The notes beneath the pieces are model-generated. The model saw only the letters and a program-made list of their open reading frames with translations. It was not told the origin of the DNA and searched no databases. Below are positions 7,600-15,456 of a stretch of DNA of 15,603 nucleotides, piece after piece. The stretch comes from JBFFXF01 sp041569895 (GTDB lineage Bacteria; Planctomycetota; UBA8108; JACQVS01), in NCBI GenBank assembly GCA_041569895.1, contig JBFFXF010000170.1, forward strand, positions 1 through 15,603, in the 5' to 3' direction. Position 1 is the first letter of the stretch, and each line of letters opens with the position of its first letter. Position numbers and translations under genes: made by a program.

Positions 7600-8739
7600 G
7601 TGACCTCCGACTGGACGAAGCACAACGCCGGGGCGCCGAAGCGGGTCGTCGTCACCAAGAGGCTGCCGGGCGACCGCTGGCTGCGGATCCTCACGGATGC
7701 GGGCTGCGAGGTCGACGTGTCGACGACGCGGCGGAGCCTCTCCGTCGAGCAGATCCGCCAGGCGATCGGCGACCGCTGTGACGGCGCCATCGGTCAGCTC
7801 ACCGAGACCTGGGGCGCCGAGCTCTTCGAGGCGCTGGCGGCCGCAGGCGGCACGGTCTACTCGAACTACGCGGTCGGCTACAACAACGTCGACGTCGCCG
7901 AGGCGACCCGGCGCGAGATCCGCGTCGGCAACACCCCCGGCGTGCTGACCGAGACCACCGCCGAGATGGCCGTCGCGCTGCTCTTCGCGGCCGCGCGTCG
8001 CGTGCCCGAGGCCGAGCGCTACCTCCGCGACGGCAAGTTCGACGGCTGGCTGCCCGACCTGTTTCTCGGCAAGCGGCTCTGGGGCGGCACCCTGGGCGTC
8101 GTCGGCGCGGGGCGCATCGGCGCGTGCTTCGCGCGCATGGTCGCGCCCGGCCACGACATGCACCTCATCTACCAGGACATCGCCCGCAACGAGGCGCTCG
8201 AGGCCTGGTTCGAGGCCATCAATCGCACCCGCGCCGAGGTCGGCGAGAGCCCTCTACGCTGCGAGCACGTCGACCACGTCGACGCCCTGCTCGAGCGCGC
8301 CGACGCCGTCAGCCTCCACGTGCCGCTCGACGAGGGCACCCGACACCTGATCGACGCACGCCGGCTGCGGTTGATGAAACGCGATGCCATCCTCGTCAAC
8401 ACGAGCCGGGGGCCGGTGATCGATGAACGGGCGCTGGTGGAGCACCTGCGCGCGACGCCGTCCTTCCGGGCGGGGCTCGACGTGTTCGAGGACGAGCCGC
8501 GTCTCGCCCCCGGCCTGGCCGAGCTGCCGAACGCCGTGATCGTGCCGCACATCGCCAGCGCCACCGACTGGACCCGCCAGGGGATGGCGACCATCGCGGC
8601 GGCGAACGTGGCGGCGATCCTGCGCGGCGACCCGGTGGCGTCCGACCCGCGCGTCGAGGATTTCCTCGAGGGCGACTCGCCGCCCCGGCTGGCGCCGTCG
8701 ATCGTCAACGCCGGCGACCTCGGCCTGCCGACGGCGTGA
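7600..8739 (+). CDS. NADH-type hydroxypyruvate reductase/glycerate dehydrogenase, plant HPR1-like
   Basis: D-2-hydroxyacid dehydrogenase that should interconvert hydroxypyruvate and D-glycerate. 379 residues. Substrate-side motif NTPGVLTETTAE (111-122), Rossmann loop GAGRIG (169-174), and catalytic Arg270 in NTSRGPVIDE, Glu299 in FEDEP and His317 in PHIAS are all present. Beyond the superfamily core it resembles plant peroxisomal HPR1: a GKFDGWLPDLFLG stretch (145-157) before the Rossmann loop, an insert around 196-222, PHIASATDWTRQGMAT, and the ending SPPRLAPSIVNAGDLGLP. The peroxisomal SKL signal is absent, as expected in a bacterium. The start is GTG at 7600; the ribosome binding site is weak (GAAGAAAAACGG). 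It diverges from infA and precedes the aldolase by 142 bp. Substrate choice, hydroxypyruvate rather than glyoxylate, is inferred from the HPR1 likeness. Confidence 0.88.
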   Translation: MTSDWTKHNAGAPKRVVVTKRLPGDRWLRILTDAGCEVDVSTTRRSLSVEQIRQAIGDRCDGAIGQLTETWGAELFEALAAAGGTVYSNYAVGYNNVDVAEATRREIRVGNTPGVLTETTAEMAVALLFAAARRVPEAERYLRDGKFDGWLPDLFLGKRLWGGTLGVVGAGRIGACFARMVAPGHDMHLIYQDIARNEALEAWFEAINRTRAEVGESPLRCEHVDHVDALLERADAVSLHVPLDEGTRHLIDARRLRLMKRDAILVNTSRGPVIDERALVEHLRATPSFRAGLDVFEDEPRLAPGLAELPNAVIVPHIASATDWTRQGMATIAAANVAAILRGDPVASDPRVEDFLEGDSPPRLAPSIVNAGDLGLPTA

Positions 8740-8757
8740 CGCCAACATGGTTTTTCA

Positions 8758-8786
8758 TTGAGCGCTCGCCGGGTTTCCGCGAGAAT
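8758..8786 (+). promoter_or_regulatory. Possible sigma-70-like promoter of the aldolase gene
   Basis: TTGAGC (8758-8763) and GAGAAT (8781-8786) are separated by exactly 17 bp, each a four-of-six match to consensus. Transcription would begin near 8793, giving a leader of about 90 nt that contains the inverted repeat at 8831-8851. A T5 run at 8751-8755, 12 bp after the previous stop, may belong to a weak terminator of the upstream gene. Confidence 0.38.
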
Positions 8787-8830
8787 CGGGGCCCTCGGAA
8801 CGCGGCTGGCCGCGGGCGCGAGCCGCCGCG

Positions 8831-8851
8831 ACGGTCGGTCCACACGACCGT
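8831..8851 (+). promoter_or_regulatory. Inverted repeat in the aldolase leader
   Basis: ACGGTCG (8831-8837) and CGACCGT (8845-8851) are perfect inverted arms around the 7-nt spacer GTCCACA, centred about 40 bp upstream of the ATG. It could be a dyad operator or a leader hairpin; the sequence does not decide. Confidence 0.4.
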
Positions 8852-8881
8852 TCGTGATCAACCCCTGAAGGACATCGCACG

Positions 8882-9952
<1,071 letters not shown>

Positions 9953-9972
9953 GCATCCCCCCTCCCGGCCCC

Positions 9973-10015
9973 GGTCCCGGTCCCGGAACCCGGGGTCGGG
10001 ATCGGGAACGGGACC
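9973..10015 (+). terminator. Fold-back of GTCCC hexamers after fbaB
   Basis: GGTCCCGGTCCCG (9973-9985) pairs with CGGGAACGGGACC (10003-10015) at 12 of 13 positions across a 17-nt loop. It begins about 20 bp after the fbaB stop, so a terminator role is reasonable, though there is no U-tract. The right arm is a reverse-oriented copy of the GTNCCC hexamer that otherwise appears only in the forward direction in the intergenic repeats. Confidence 0.45.
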
Positions 10016-10026
10016 CGCGCGGCCCC

Positions 10027-10194
10027 TCTGTGCGTCCTCCGTGTTCTCTGTGATCTCCCCAACGTTGCAAAAACGTACCCGTACCCGTTCCCGTTCCCGT
10101 GCCCGTTCCCGTCCTCGAAAGCTCTGGTATCGGAGTCCGATGACCGACTCCGATACCGATGACCGACTCCGACTCCGACTCCGACGACTCTGTG
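10027..10194 (+). repeat. Composite intergenic repeat, locus 2
   Basis: Occupies most of the 279-bp gap between fbaB and the PSCyt2/PSD1 gene. Modules in order: TCTGTG, TCCGTG and TCTGTG cores (10027, 10038, 10047); a spacer with the small dyad ACGTTGCAAAAACGT (10062-10076); seven GTNCCC-type hexamers (10075-10116); a CCGANT array with two CCGATGA variants (about 10131-10187); and a closing TCTGTG (10189-10194). Order and strand are as in the other loci. No gene is visible here. Confidence 0.82.
10126..10157 (+). repeat. Perfect 12-bp-stem inverted repeat within locus 2
   Basis: GGTATCGGAGTC (10126-10137) and GACTCCGATACC (10146-10157) are exact inverted arms around CGATGACC. The spacer and inner 7 bp of each arm are the same as in locus 1 (261-282). 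No T-run follows; it lies 75-105 bp upstream of the next ATG, so it may be a protein-binding dyad or RNA hairpin. Confidence 0.8.
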
Positions 10195-10231
10195 GTTCAA
10201 GGCTCCCGTTTTCCGGGTATCCTGTCTCCCG

Positions 10232-12166
10232 ATGCCCACGCTGCTCGCGATGCTCCTCACGGTCTCCCAGATCGCCGGCGACCACTGGTCGTTCCGGCCG
10301 ATCGAGCGGCCCGCGCTCCCCGCGGTGAAGGACGCCGCGAGAGCGCGAAACGCCGTCGACCCGTTCGTGCTGGCGCGACTCGAGCGCGCCGGCCTCGACC
10401 TCGCGCCTCCCGCGAGCCGCGAGACGCTGATCCGGCGGCTGTCGCTCGACCTCCTCGGGCTGCCGCCCTCGCCTGAAGAGATCGACGCGTTCCTGGCCGA
10501 CACCGCGCCGGACGCGGTGGAGCGGCTCGTCGATCGGCTGCTCGCCTCGCCGCACTTCGGCGAGCGCTGGGGACGTCACTGGCTCGACCTCGCGCGCTAC
10601 GCCGACTCCAACGGCTACGAGGACGATCGCTCGCGACCCGACGCGTGGCGGTACCGCGACTGGGTGGTCGACGCCGTGAACGCCGACCAGCCGTTCGACC
10701 GCTTCACCGTCGAGCAGATCGCCGGCGACCTGATCCCCGATGCGACCTACTCGCAGAGGGTGGCGACGGGGTTCCACCGCATGTGCCCGTCGAACGAGGC
10801 CGGCAACCCAGCGGTCGCGGAGGAGTACCGGGTGCGCACGGCGAAGGATCGCGCCAACACCGTCGGCGCGGTCTGGCTGGGATTGACCGTGGCGTGCGCA
10901 CAGTGCCACGAGCACAAGTACGATCCGGTCTCGCAGGAGGAGTACTACCGGCTGTTCGCGTTCTTCAACGGGGCGGTCGACGTCCAGATCGACGCGCCGC
11001 CGCTGCCGCGAGAGTACCAGGAGGCCTACGAGCGAGCCAGGGAGGCGTTCAGCGGCACCGACAACAACGCGCCGCTGCCGCCGAGCACGAAGGCCCTGAC
11101 GATCGCCGATCCTCCCGAGCCTCCGCCGACACACGTCCACGTGCGCGGCGACTTCCTCGAGCAGGGACCGGAGGTGGCGGCGGGCACGCCGGCGTTCCTG
11201 CCGGAGCTCTCGGCGCGCGGGAGCCGAGCGGACCGTCTCGACCTGGCGCGCTGGATCGCCGCGCCGGCGAACCCGCTGACGCGACGCGTGGCGGCGAACC
11301 ACGTCTGGCAGCACCTCTTCGGCCGCGGCATCGTCAAGACGTCGGAGGACCTCGGCACGCAGGGCTCGCCGCCGACGCATCCGAAGCTGCTCGACCTGCT
11401 CGCCGACGAGCTCCTCGAGAGCGGGTGGAGCCGCAAGCGGCTCGCGCGACTGATCGTCACCTCGGCGACGTACCGGCAGTCATCCCGCAAGCGTCCCCGC
11501 GCCGACGCCACCGATCCCGAGAACCGGCTTCTCCACCGTCAGAACAGGCTGCGGGTCGAGGCGGAGATCGTGCGCGACCTCGCGCTGGCGGCCAGCGGCC
11601 TCCTCGTGTGGCGGCTCGGCGGTCCGAGCGTGCAGCCTCGGCTGCCGGCCGGGCTCGCCGACATGGAGGTGCTCAGGAACGAGCGATTCCGCGACGAGGA
11701 CGAGGGCAGTGATCTCTACCGCCGCGGCCTCTACACCAACGTGCAGCGCACGTTCCTCTTCCCGGCGTTCGAGACGTTCGACGTCGCGGACCCGAACGTG
11801 TCGTGCTCGCGACGCCATCAGTCGACGACGCCGATCCAGGCGCTGACGCTCCTCAACGAGCGCGGCTTCTTCGAGTGCGCCCGGGCTCTCGGCCATCGCA
11901 TGGCGCGCCGCCCGGACGCGGATCCCTCGCGCGTCATCCGCGAGACGTTCCGGCGCTGCCTCGGTCGCTGGCCGGACGATGACGAGACGCACGTCCTGGG
12001 ATCGCTCTTCGAGGAGCTGCGGGCGCTCTACCGCGGCGAGCTCGTCGCGGCGCAGGCGGTCTCGGGCGATCGGAGCGCGGACGCCGCGGAGGTCGCCGAC
12101 CTCGCGGCATGGATCGGCGTGGCGCGGACGATCCTCAACCTCGAGGAGTTCATCACCAGGGAATGA
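10232..12166 (+). CDS. PSCyt2 (DUF1549)-PSD1 (DUF1553) protein
   Basis: 644 residues of a family expanded in Planctomycetota and Verrucomicrobiota, whose biochemical role is unknown. The PSCyt2 part spans roughly 42-250: DPFVLARLERAGL (43-55), RRLSLDLLGLPPSPEEI (68-84), HFGERWGRHWLDLARYADSNG (108-128) and one CxxCH, CAQCH (222-226), the heme-type motif typical of this domain. The PSD1 part spans about 335-600: RLDLARWIAAPANPLTRR (335-352), HVWQHLFGRGIV (357-368) and SCSRRHQSTTPIQALTLLN (524-542). The separate N-terminal PSCyt1 domain of the longer family members is absent. The N-terminus has only a short hydrophobic stretch (MPTLLAMLLTVSQIAG), a weak signal peptide; no start codon lies just upstream in frame. 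It overlaps the DUF1501 gene by ATGA, the usual partner of this family. Confidence 0.92.
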   Translation: MPTLLAMLLTVSQIAGDHWSFRPIERPALPAVKDAARARNAVDPFVLARLERAGLDLAPPASRETLIRRLSLDLLGLPPSPEEIDAFLADTAPDAVERLVDRLLASPHFGERWGRHWLDLARYADSNGYEDDRSRPDAWRYRDWVVDAVNADQPFDRFTVEQIAGDLIPDATYSQRVATGFHRMCPSNEAGNPAVAEEYRVRTAKDRANTVGAVWLGLTVACAQCHEHKYDPVSQEEYYRLFAFFNGAVDVQIDAPPLPREYQEAYERAREAFSGTDNNAPLPPSTKALTIADPPEPPPTHVHVRGDFLEQGPEVAAGTPAFLPELSARGSRADRLDLARWIAAPANPLTRRVAANHVWQHLFGRGIVKTSEDLGTQGSPPTHPKLLDLLADELLESGWSRKRLARLIVTSATYRQSSRKRPRADATDPENRLLHRQNRLRVEAEIVRDLALAASGLLVWRLGGPSVQPRLPAGLADMEVLRNERFRDEDEGSDLYRRGLYTNVQRTFLFPAFETFDVADPNVSCSRRHQSTTPIQALTLLNERGFFECARALGHRMARRPDADPSRVIRETFRRCLGRWPDDDETHVLGSLFEELRALYRGELVAAQAVSGDRSADAAEVADLAAWIGVARTILNLEEFITRE

Positions 12167-13659
12167 CGCGCATGGGAACGGTAGGGCATCCGCACGACGA
12201 CGCCACCGCGACGCGCCGGCGCTTCCTGACGAGCGCCGCGAGCGGGCTCGGATCGATGGCGCTCGGGTCGCTGCTCGCCGGCGAGGGCGTGCTGCCGGCG
12301 ACCGGAGATGTCGTCACGGACGGCGGCGTCACGGGCGGCGGCGCCTCGCCGGAGCGCGCGACGCGGAAACCGCACTTCGAGCCGACCGCCCGGCGCGCGA
12401 TCTTCATCTATCTCGCCGGTGGCATCAGCCAGATCGAGCTCCTCGATCCGAAGCCGCGGCTCACCGAGCTCACCGGGAAGCCGCTGCCGCAGTCGTTCGC
12501 CGGCAACGAGAAGCGGCTCTCGTTCCTGAAGCTCGACTCGGCGCGGCTGATGGGCAGTCGGTTCGGCTTCCGGCGCTACGGCGAGTGCGGCATGGAGCTC
12601 TCGGAGCTCTTGCCGTCGATCGGCTCGCGCGCGGACGACATCGCCGTGATCCGCTCGATGCACACCGACGAGTTCGACCATGGCCCGGCCGAGATGTTCT
12701 TCAGCACCGGGGACGAGCAGCCCGGGCGGCCGAGCGCGGGCGCGTGGATCGTCTACGGGCTCGGCACGGAGACGCGCGACCTCCCGGCCTACGTCGTCCT
12801 GATGACCGGTCGCGCCCCGGTGGCGCGATCGATCAACTGGGGCAGCGGCTTCCTGCCCGCGTCGAACGGGGGCGTCCTCTTCCGCAGCCGCGGCGAGCCG
12901 CTGCTCAACCTCGCGAACCCGCCGGGCGTGCTCGACGTCGCGCAGCGGAGGCAGCTCGACGCCGTGCGAGCGCTCGACCGGCGGCGCCTCGAGCGCGTCG
13001 GCGATCGCGCCATCGCGGAGCGGGTCGAGGCGTACGAGCTCGCCTTCCGCATGCAGGCCGCCGCGCCGGAGCTCGTCGACCTCGCGGGCGAGCCGCCGGA
13101 GACCCTCGAGGCGTACGGCGTCGGTCGCGACGACGAGGAGGAGCACGGCTTCGCGACCAACTGCCTGCTCGCGCGCCGTCTCGTCGAGCGCGGCGTGCGG
13201 TTCGTCAGCATCTTCCAGCGCCGCTGGGACCACCACAGCGGGCTCGAGGAGAAGATCCAGAAGAACTGCCGCGTCATCGACCAGCCGATCGGCGCGCTCC
13301 TCGGCGACCTCAAGGAGCGCGGGCTCCTCGACTCGACGCTCGTCGTCTGCGGCACCGAGTTCGGCCGCACACCGGTGACGCAGAACTCCGAGCCCGGCCG
13401 CGACGCCGGCAGGGACCACCACCGCTTCGCGTACAGCGTCTGGCTCGCCGGCGGCGGCGTGCGAGGCGGCCAGGCGATCGGCAAGACCGACGAGCTCGGC
13501 TGGCACGCCGTCGAGGACCGCGTCCACGTCCACGACTTCCACGCCACACTGCTCCACCTCTTCGGCCTCGACCACCTGAAGCTCACCTACCGCTTCAAGG
13601 GCCTCGACTTCCGCCTCACCGACCAGGGCGGCCGGGTGGTGTCGCGGGTGCTGGGGTAA
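12163..13659 (+). CDS. DUF1501 protein with Tat signal
   Basis: 498 residues. The N-terminus has a twin-arginine motif, TRRRFLTSAASG (about 17-28), followed by a hydrophobic run, so export of a folded protein by Tat is likely. The core matches the DUF1501 family, which has an alkaline-phosphatase-like fold: AIFIYLAGGISQIELLDPKP (about 79-98), HTDEFDHGPAEMFFSTG (167-183), QRRWDHHSGL (352-361), TEFGRTP (398-404), GRDHHRF (416-422) and VHDFHATLLHLFGLDH (456-471). These Asp/His clusters suggest metal binding, but no substrate is established for the family. Two starts are possible: ATG at 12163, which overlaps the upstream TGA as ATGA, or ATG at 12172, which has AGGGA 9 nt upstream. The earlier is given. 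An in-frame ATG at 12109 lies inside the previous gene and is less likely. Confidence 0.93.
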   Translation: MTRMGTVGHPHDDATATRRRFLTSAASGLGSMALGSLLAGEGVLPATGDVVTDGGVTGGGASPERATRKPHFEPTARRAIFIYLAGGISQIELLDPKPRLTELTGKPLPQSFAGNEKRLSFLKLDSARLMGSRFGFRRYGECGMELSELLPSIGSRADDIAVIRSMHTDEFDHGPAEMFFSTGDEQPGRPSAGAWIVYGLGTETRDLPAYVVLMTGRAPVARSINWGSGFLPASNGGVLFRSRGEPLLNLANPPGVLDVAQRRQLDAVRALDRRRLERVGDRAIAERVEAYELAFRMQAAAPELVDLAGEPPETLEAYGVGRDDEEEHGFATNCLLARRLVERGVRFVSIFQRRWDHHSGLEEKIQKNCRVIDQPIGALLGDLKERGLLDSTLVVCGTEFGRTPVTQNSEPGRDAGRDHHRFAYSVWLAGGGVRGGQAIGKTDELGWHAVEDRVHVHDFHATLLHLFGLDHLKLTYRFKGLDFRLTDQGGRVVSRVLG

Positions 13660-13667
13660 CCCCCCCC
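13653..13667 (+). other. G4/C8 hairpin across the DUF1501 stop codon
   Basis: GGGG (13653-13656), then the TAA stop as a 3-nt loop, then CCCC within an unbroken run of eight C (13660-13667). It is a minimal stem and may act as part of a transcript end; the C8 homopolymer is also prone to sequencing and replication slippage. Confidence 0.4.
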
Positions 13668-13679
13668 GGCCTCGTCCTC

Positions 13680-13914
13680 GTTCCCGGTCCCGTTCCCGTT
13701 CCCGTTCCCGTTCCCGTGCCCGTTCCCGTGCCCGTGCCCGAGGTCCGACTCCGATTCCGACTCCGACCCCGATTCCGACTCCGATTCCGATTCCGATGAC
13801 CGAGTCCGAGTCCGAGTCCGATGACCGAGTCCGATGACCGATGTCAGAGACTCGCGCTCTGCGTCATCTGCGTAATCTGCGTTCCCGTCCCCGTAGACCG
13901 TCGTCCGTCGTCCG
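13680..13914 (+). repeat. Composite intergenic repeat, locus 3
   Basis: Fills the 295-bp convergent gap between the DUF1501 gene and the sulfatase gene; no gene is visible. Modules in order: ten uninterrupted GTNCCC hexamers (13680-13739), the longest such run in the window; a CCGANT array (13744 to about 13842) with a GTCCGA variant stretch and several CCGATGA units; three 9-bp units TCTGCGTCA, TCTGCGTAA and TCTGCGTTC (13858-13884); a GTTCCCGTCCCCG return (13881-13893); and two GTCGTCC 7-bp units (13900-13913). Confidence 0.87.
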
Positions 13915-13944
13915 CGCCTCCGACGTGTTCGAGGAGCAGCAGCG

Positions 13945-13954
13945 CCCTCGAGGG
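13945..13954. other. 10-bp perfect palindrome abutting the sulfatase stop
   Basis: CCCTCGAGGG (13945-13954) is immediately next to the sulfatase TGA (13955-13957 on the minus strand). With no loop it would not make a good RNA hairpin; a dyad protein site or chance are both possible. Confidence 0.4.
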
Positions 13955-15439
13955 TCACCGCAGCTTGCGGTCGTCGAGGCGTTCTCCTCGTGGGGGGCGG
14001 ATCGGGATTGTGAGGCCGCCCGAGGCGGCGAGCTCCTCGAAGAGGCGGGCGCGCAGCTCGAGGGCGCGCTCGCGGTAGGCGGGGAGGTCGATGAGGTTGT
14101 GGCGCTCGTGCGGGTCGGTCGCGAGGTCGTAGAGGCCGTCGCGGTCCCAGACGCCGTGATAGAAGATGTACTTGAAGCGCTCCGTGCGGATGGCGAGCGT
14201 CGTCGGCGTCGCCGGGAAGTTCCACTCCCAGTGGTACTCGTAGAGCACGTGCGAGCGCCACTCGGCGTCGCGGCCGAGCAGGAGTGGAAGGAACGACCGG
14301 CCGTCGATCGGCGTTCCCTCCGGCGCCCCGGCGCCGGCGAGGTCGAGCAGCGTCGGCGCGATGTCGATGTTCTGGATCAGGGGCATGACGCGGGTGCCGG
14401 GGCGCACGAGACCGGGCGCCCACACGAGCATCGGCACGCGGATCGACTCCTCGAACGCGTCGCGCTTGTCGTAGAAGCCGTGCTCGCCGAGCGCGAAGCC
14501 GTTGTCGCTGGTGTAGATCACCGCCGTCGACTCGCTCAGGCCGTTCGACTCGATCGCCGCGAGCACGCGCCCGAGGTTCTCGTCGAGGCCGTGCACGGTC
14601 TCGCAGTAGCGCCGGTAGAACGCCGCGAACGACGGCACCGGGTCCGCGTCGTAGTTCCCCGTCTCCCAGTGGTCGACGCCGTGGATGCTGTAGCGTCGCT
14701 CGCGCACCCAGCGCGGCTGTGACAGGTAGTTCGCCTCGGTGTTCGCCATCGTCTGCGGGTACGCGATCTCGGCGGCGTCGTAGCGCCCGTGGTGACGCGG
14801 CGCCGGCCGGAACGGATAGTGCACCGCCTTGAAAGCGAGCATCAGGAAGAACGGCCGGTCGTGTTCGCCGGAGATCCAGTCGATCGCGGTGCGCGTCAGC
14901 ACGTCGGTGGTGTACCCCTCGTGCTTCTTCCGCGAGCCGTTCGTGTTGAGGATCGGATCGAAGTACGTGCCCTGGCCGCGGAAGCTGACCCAGTGGTCGA
15001 AGCCGGGACGCGGCGCGTCGTCGTCGTGTCCCATGTGCCACTTGCCGACGAACGCGGTCCGGTAACCGGCCCGGCGAAGATGCTCGGGAAAGAAGACGGT
15101 CCCCGCCGGCACCGGCCGCTGGTTGTCGACGACGCCGTGGGCGTGCATGTACCGCCCGGTGAGGATCGAGGCGCGGCTGGGCGAGCAGAGCGACGTGCTC
15201 ACGAAGGCGTTGACCACGTGAGCGCCCTCGCGGGCCATGCGGTCCATCGCCGGAGTCTCCAGGAACGATGGCCCGCCGGCGAAGCGCATGAAGTCATGCC
15301 GGTGATCATCGCTCAGGACGAGCACGATGTTCCGGCGCGCGCCGTCCTGGGCGGAGGCGGCCACGCAACCGGAAACGGAGGTGACCAGCAGGAGCGCCAG
15401 AATCAGGGCGCGGTGTCTCGGAATCGCTCTGGTGTGCAT
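13955..15439 (-). CDS. S1-family lipoprotein sulfatase
   Basis: Formylglycine-dependent sulfate ester hydrolase; 494 residues. A hydrophobic signal and lipobox (LLLVTSVSGC, Cys25) predict a lipid-anchored envelope protein. Active-site elements are intact: D44/D45 in LSDDH; the modification motif C85-S-P-S-R89 in LCSPSRASILTGR, where Cys85 would become formylglycine; K133/H135 in GKWHMG; D312/N313 in SDNG; H320 and K325. The carboxyl end has the family's RTERFKYIFY and GLYDLATDPHERHNLI elements. Overall it looks most like N-acetylglucosamine-6-sulfatase-type S1 members, but the substrate is not certain. ATG at 15439 has GAAGAGA about 6 nt upstream. It converges on the DUF1501 gene and is flanked on both sides by composite repeats. 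It needs a formylglycine-generating or anaerobic sulfatase-maturing enzyme from elsewhere in the genome. Confidence 0.94.
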   Translation of the reverse strand: MHTRAIPRHRALILALLLVTSVSGCVAASAQDGARRNIVLVLSDDHRHDFMRFAGGPSFLETPAMDRMAREGAHVVNAFVSTSLCSPSRASILTGRYMHAHGVVDNQRPVPAGTVFFPEHLRRAGYRTAFVGKWHMGHDDDAPRPGFDHWVSFRGQGTYFDPILNTNGSRKKHEGYTTDVLTRTAIDWISGEHDRPFFLMLAFKAVHYPFRPAPRHHGRYDAAEIAYPQTMANTEANYLSQPRWVRERRYSIHGVDHWETGNYDADPVPSFAAFYRRYCETVHGLDENLGRVLAAIESNGLSESTAVIYTSDNGFALGEHGFYDKRDAFEESIRVPMLVWAPGLVRPGTRVMPLIQNIDIAPTLLDLAGAGAPEGTPIDGRSFLPLLLGRDAEWRSHVLYEYHWEWNFPATPTTLAIRTERFKYIFYHGVWDRDGLYDLATDPHERHNLIDLPAYRERALELRARLFEELAASGGLTIPIRPPRGERLDDRKLR

Positions 15440-15456
15440 GTGGCGTCTCTTCGGGT

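Noticed and set aside
7479..7790. Upstream extension of the infA frame to 175 codons
   Set aside because: The extra part has no IF-1 similarity and overlaps the divergent reductase gene; the TTG with a strong Shine-Dalgarno fits the family start.
8731..8755. Terminator after the reductase gene
   Set aside because: GGCG-TGA-CGCC across the stop is only 4 bp and the T5 run starts 7 nt later; too weak to list on its own.
12109..12162. Earlier in-frame ATG for the DUF1501 gene
   Set aside because: It lies 54 bp inside the upstream gene and adds residues unlike a Tat N-terminus; ATG 12163 or 12172 are better supported.
12028..13575. 515-codon minus-strand open frame opposite DUF1501
   Set aside because: Antisense shadow without motifs; the plus strand encodes a clear DUF1501 protein.
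11979..13799. 606-codon plus-strand open frame ending in Val-Pro and Arg-Phe runs
   Set aside because: Out-of-frame shadow of the DUF1501 gene running into locus 3; the dipeptide runs come from the 6-bp repeat.
13680..13914. CRISPR array
   Set aside because: Units are 6-9 bp and directly adjacent, without unique spacers; no cas genes are nearby.
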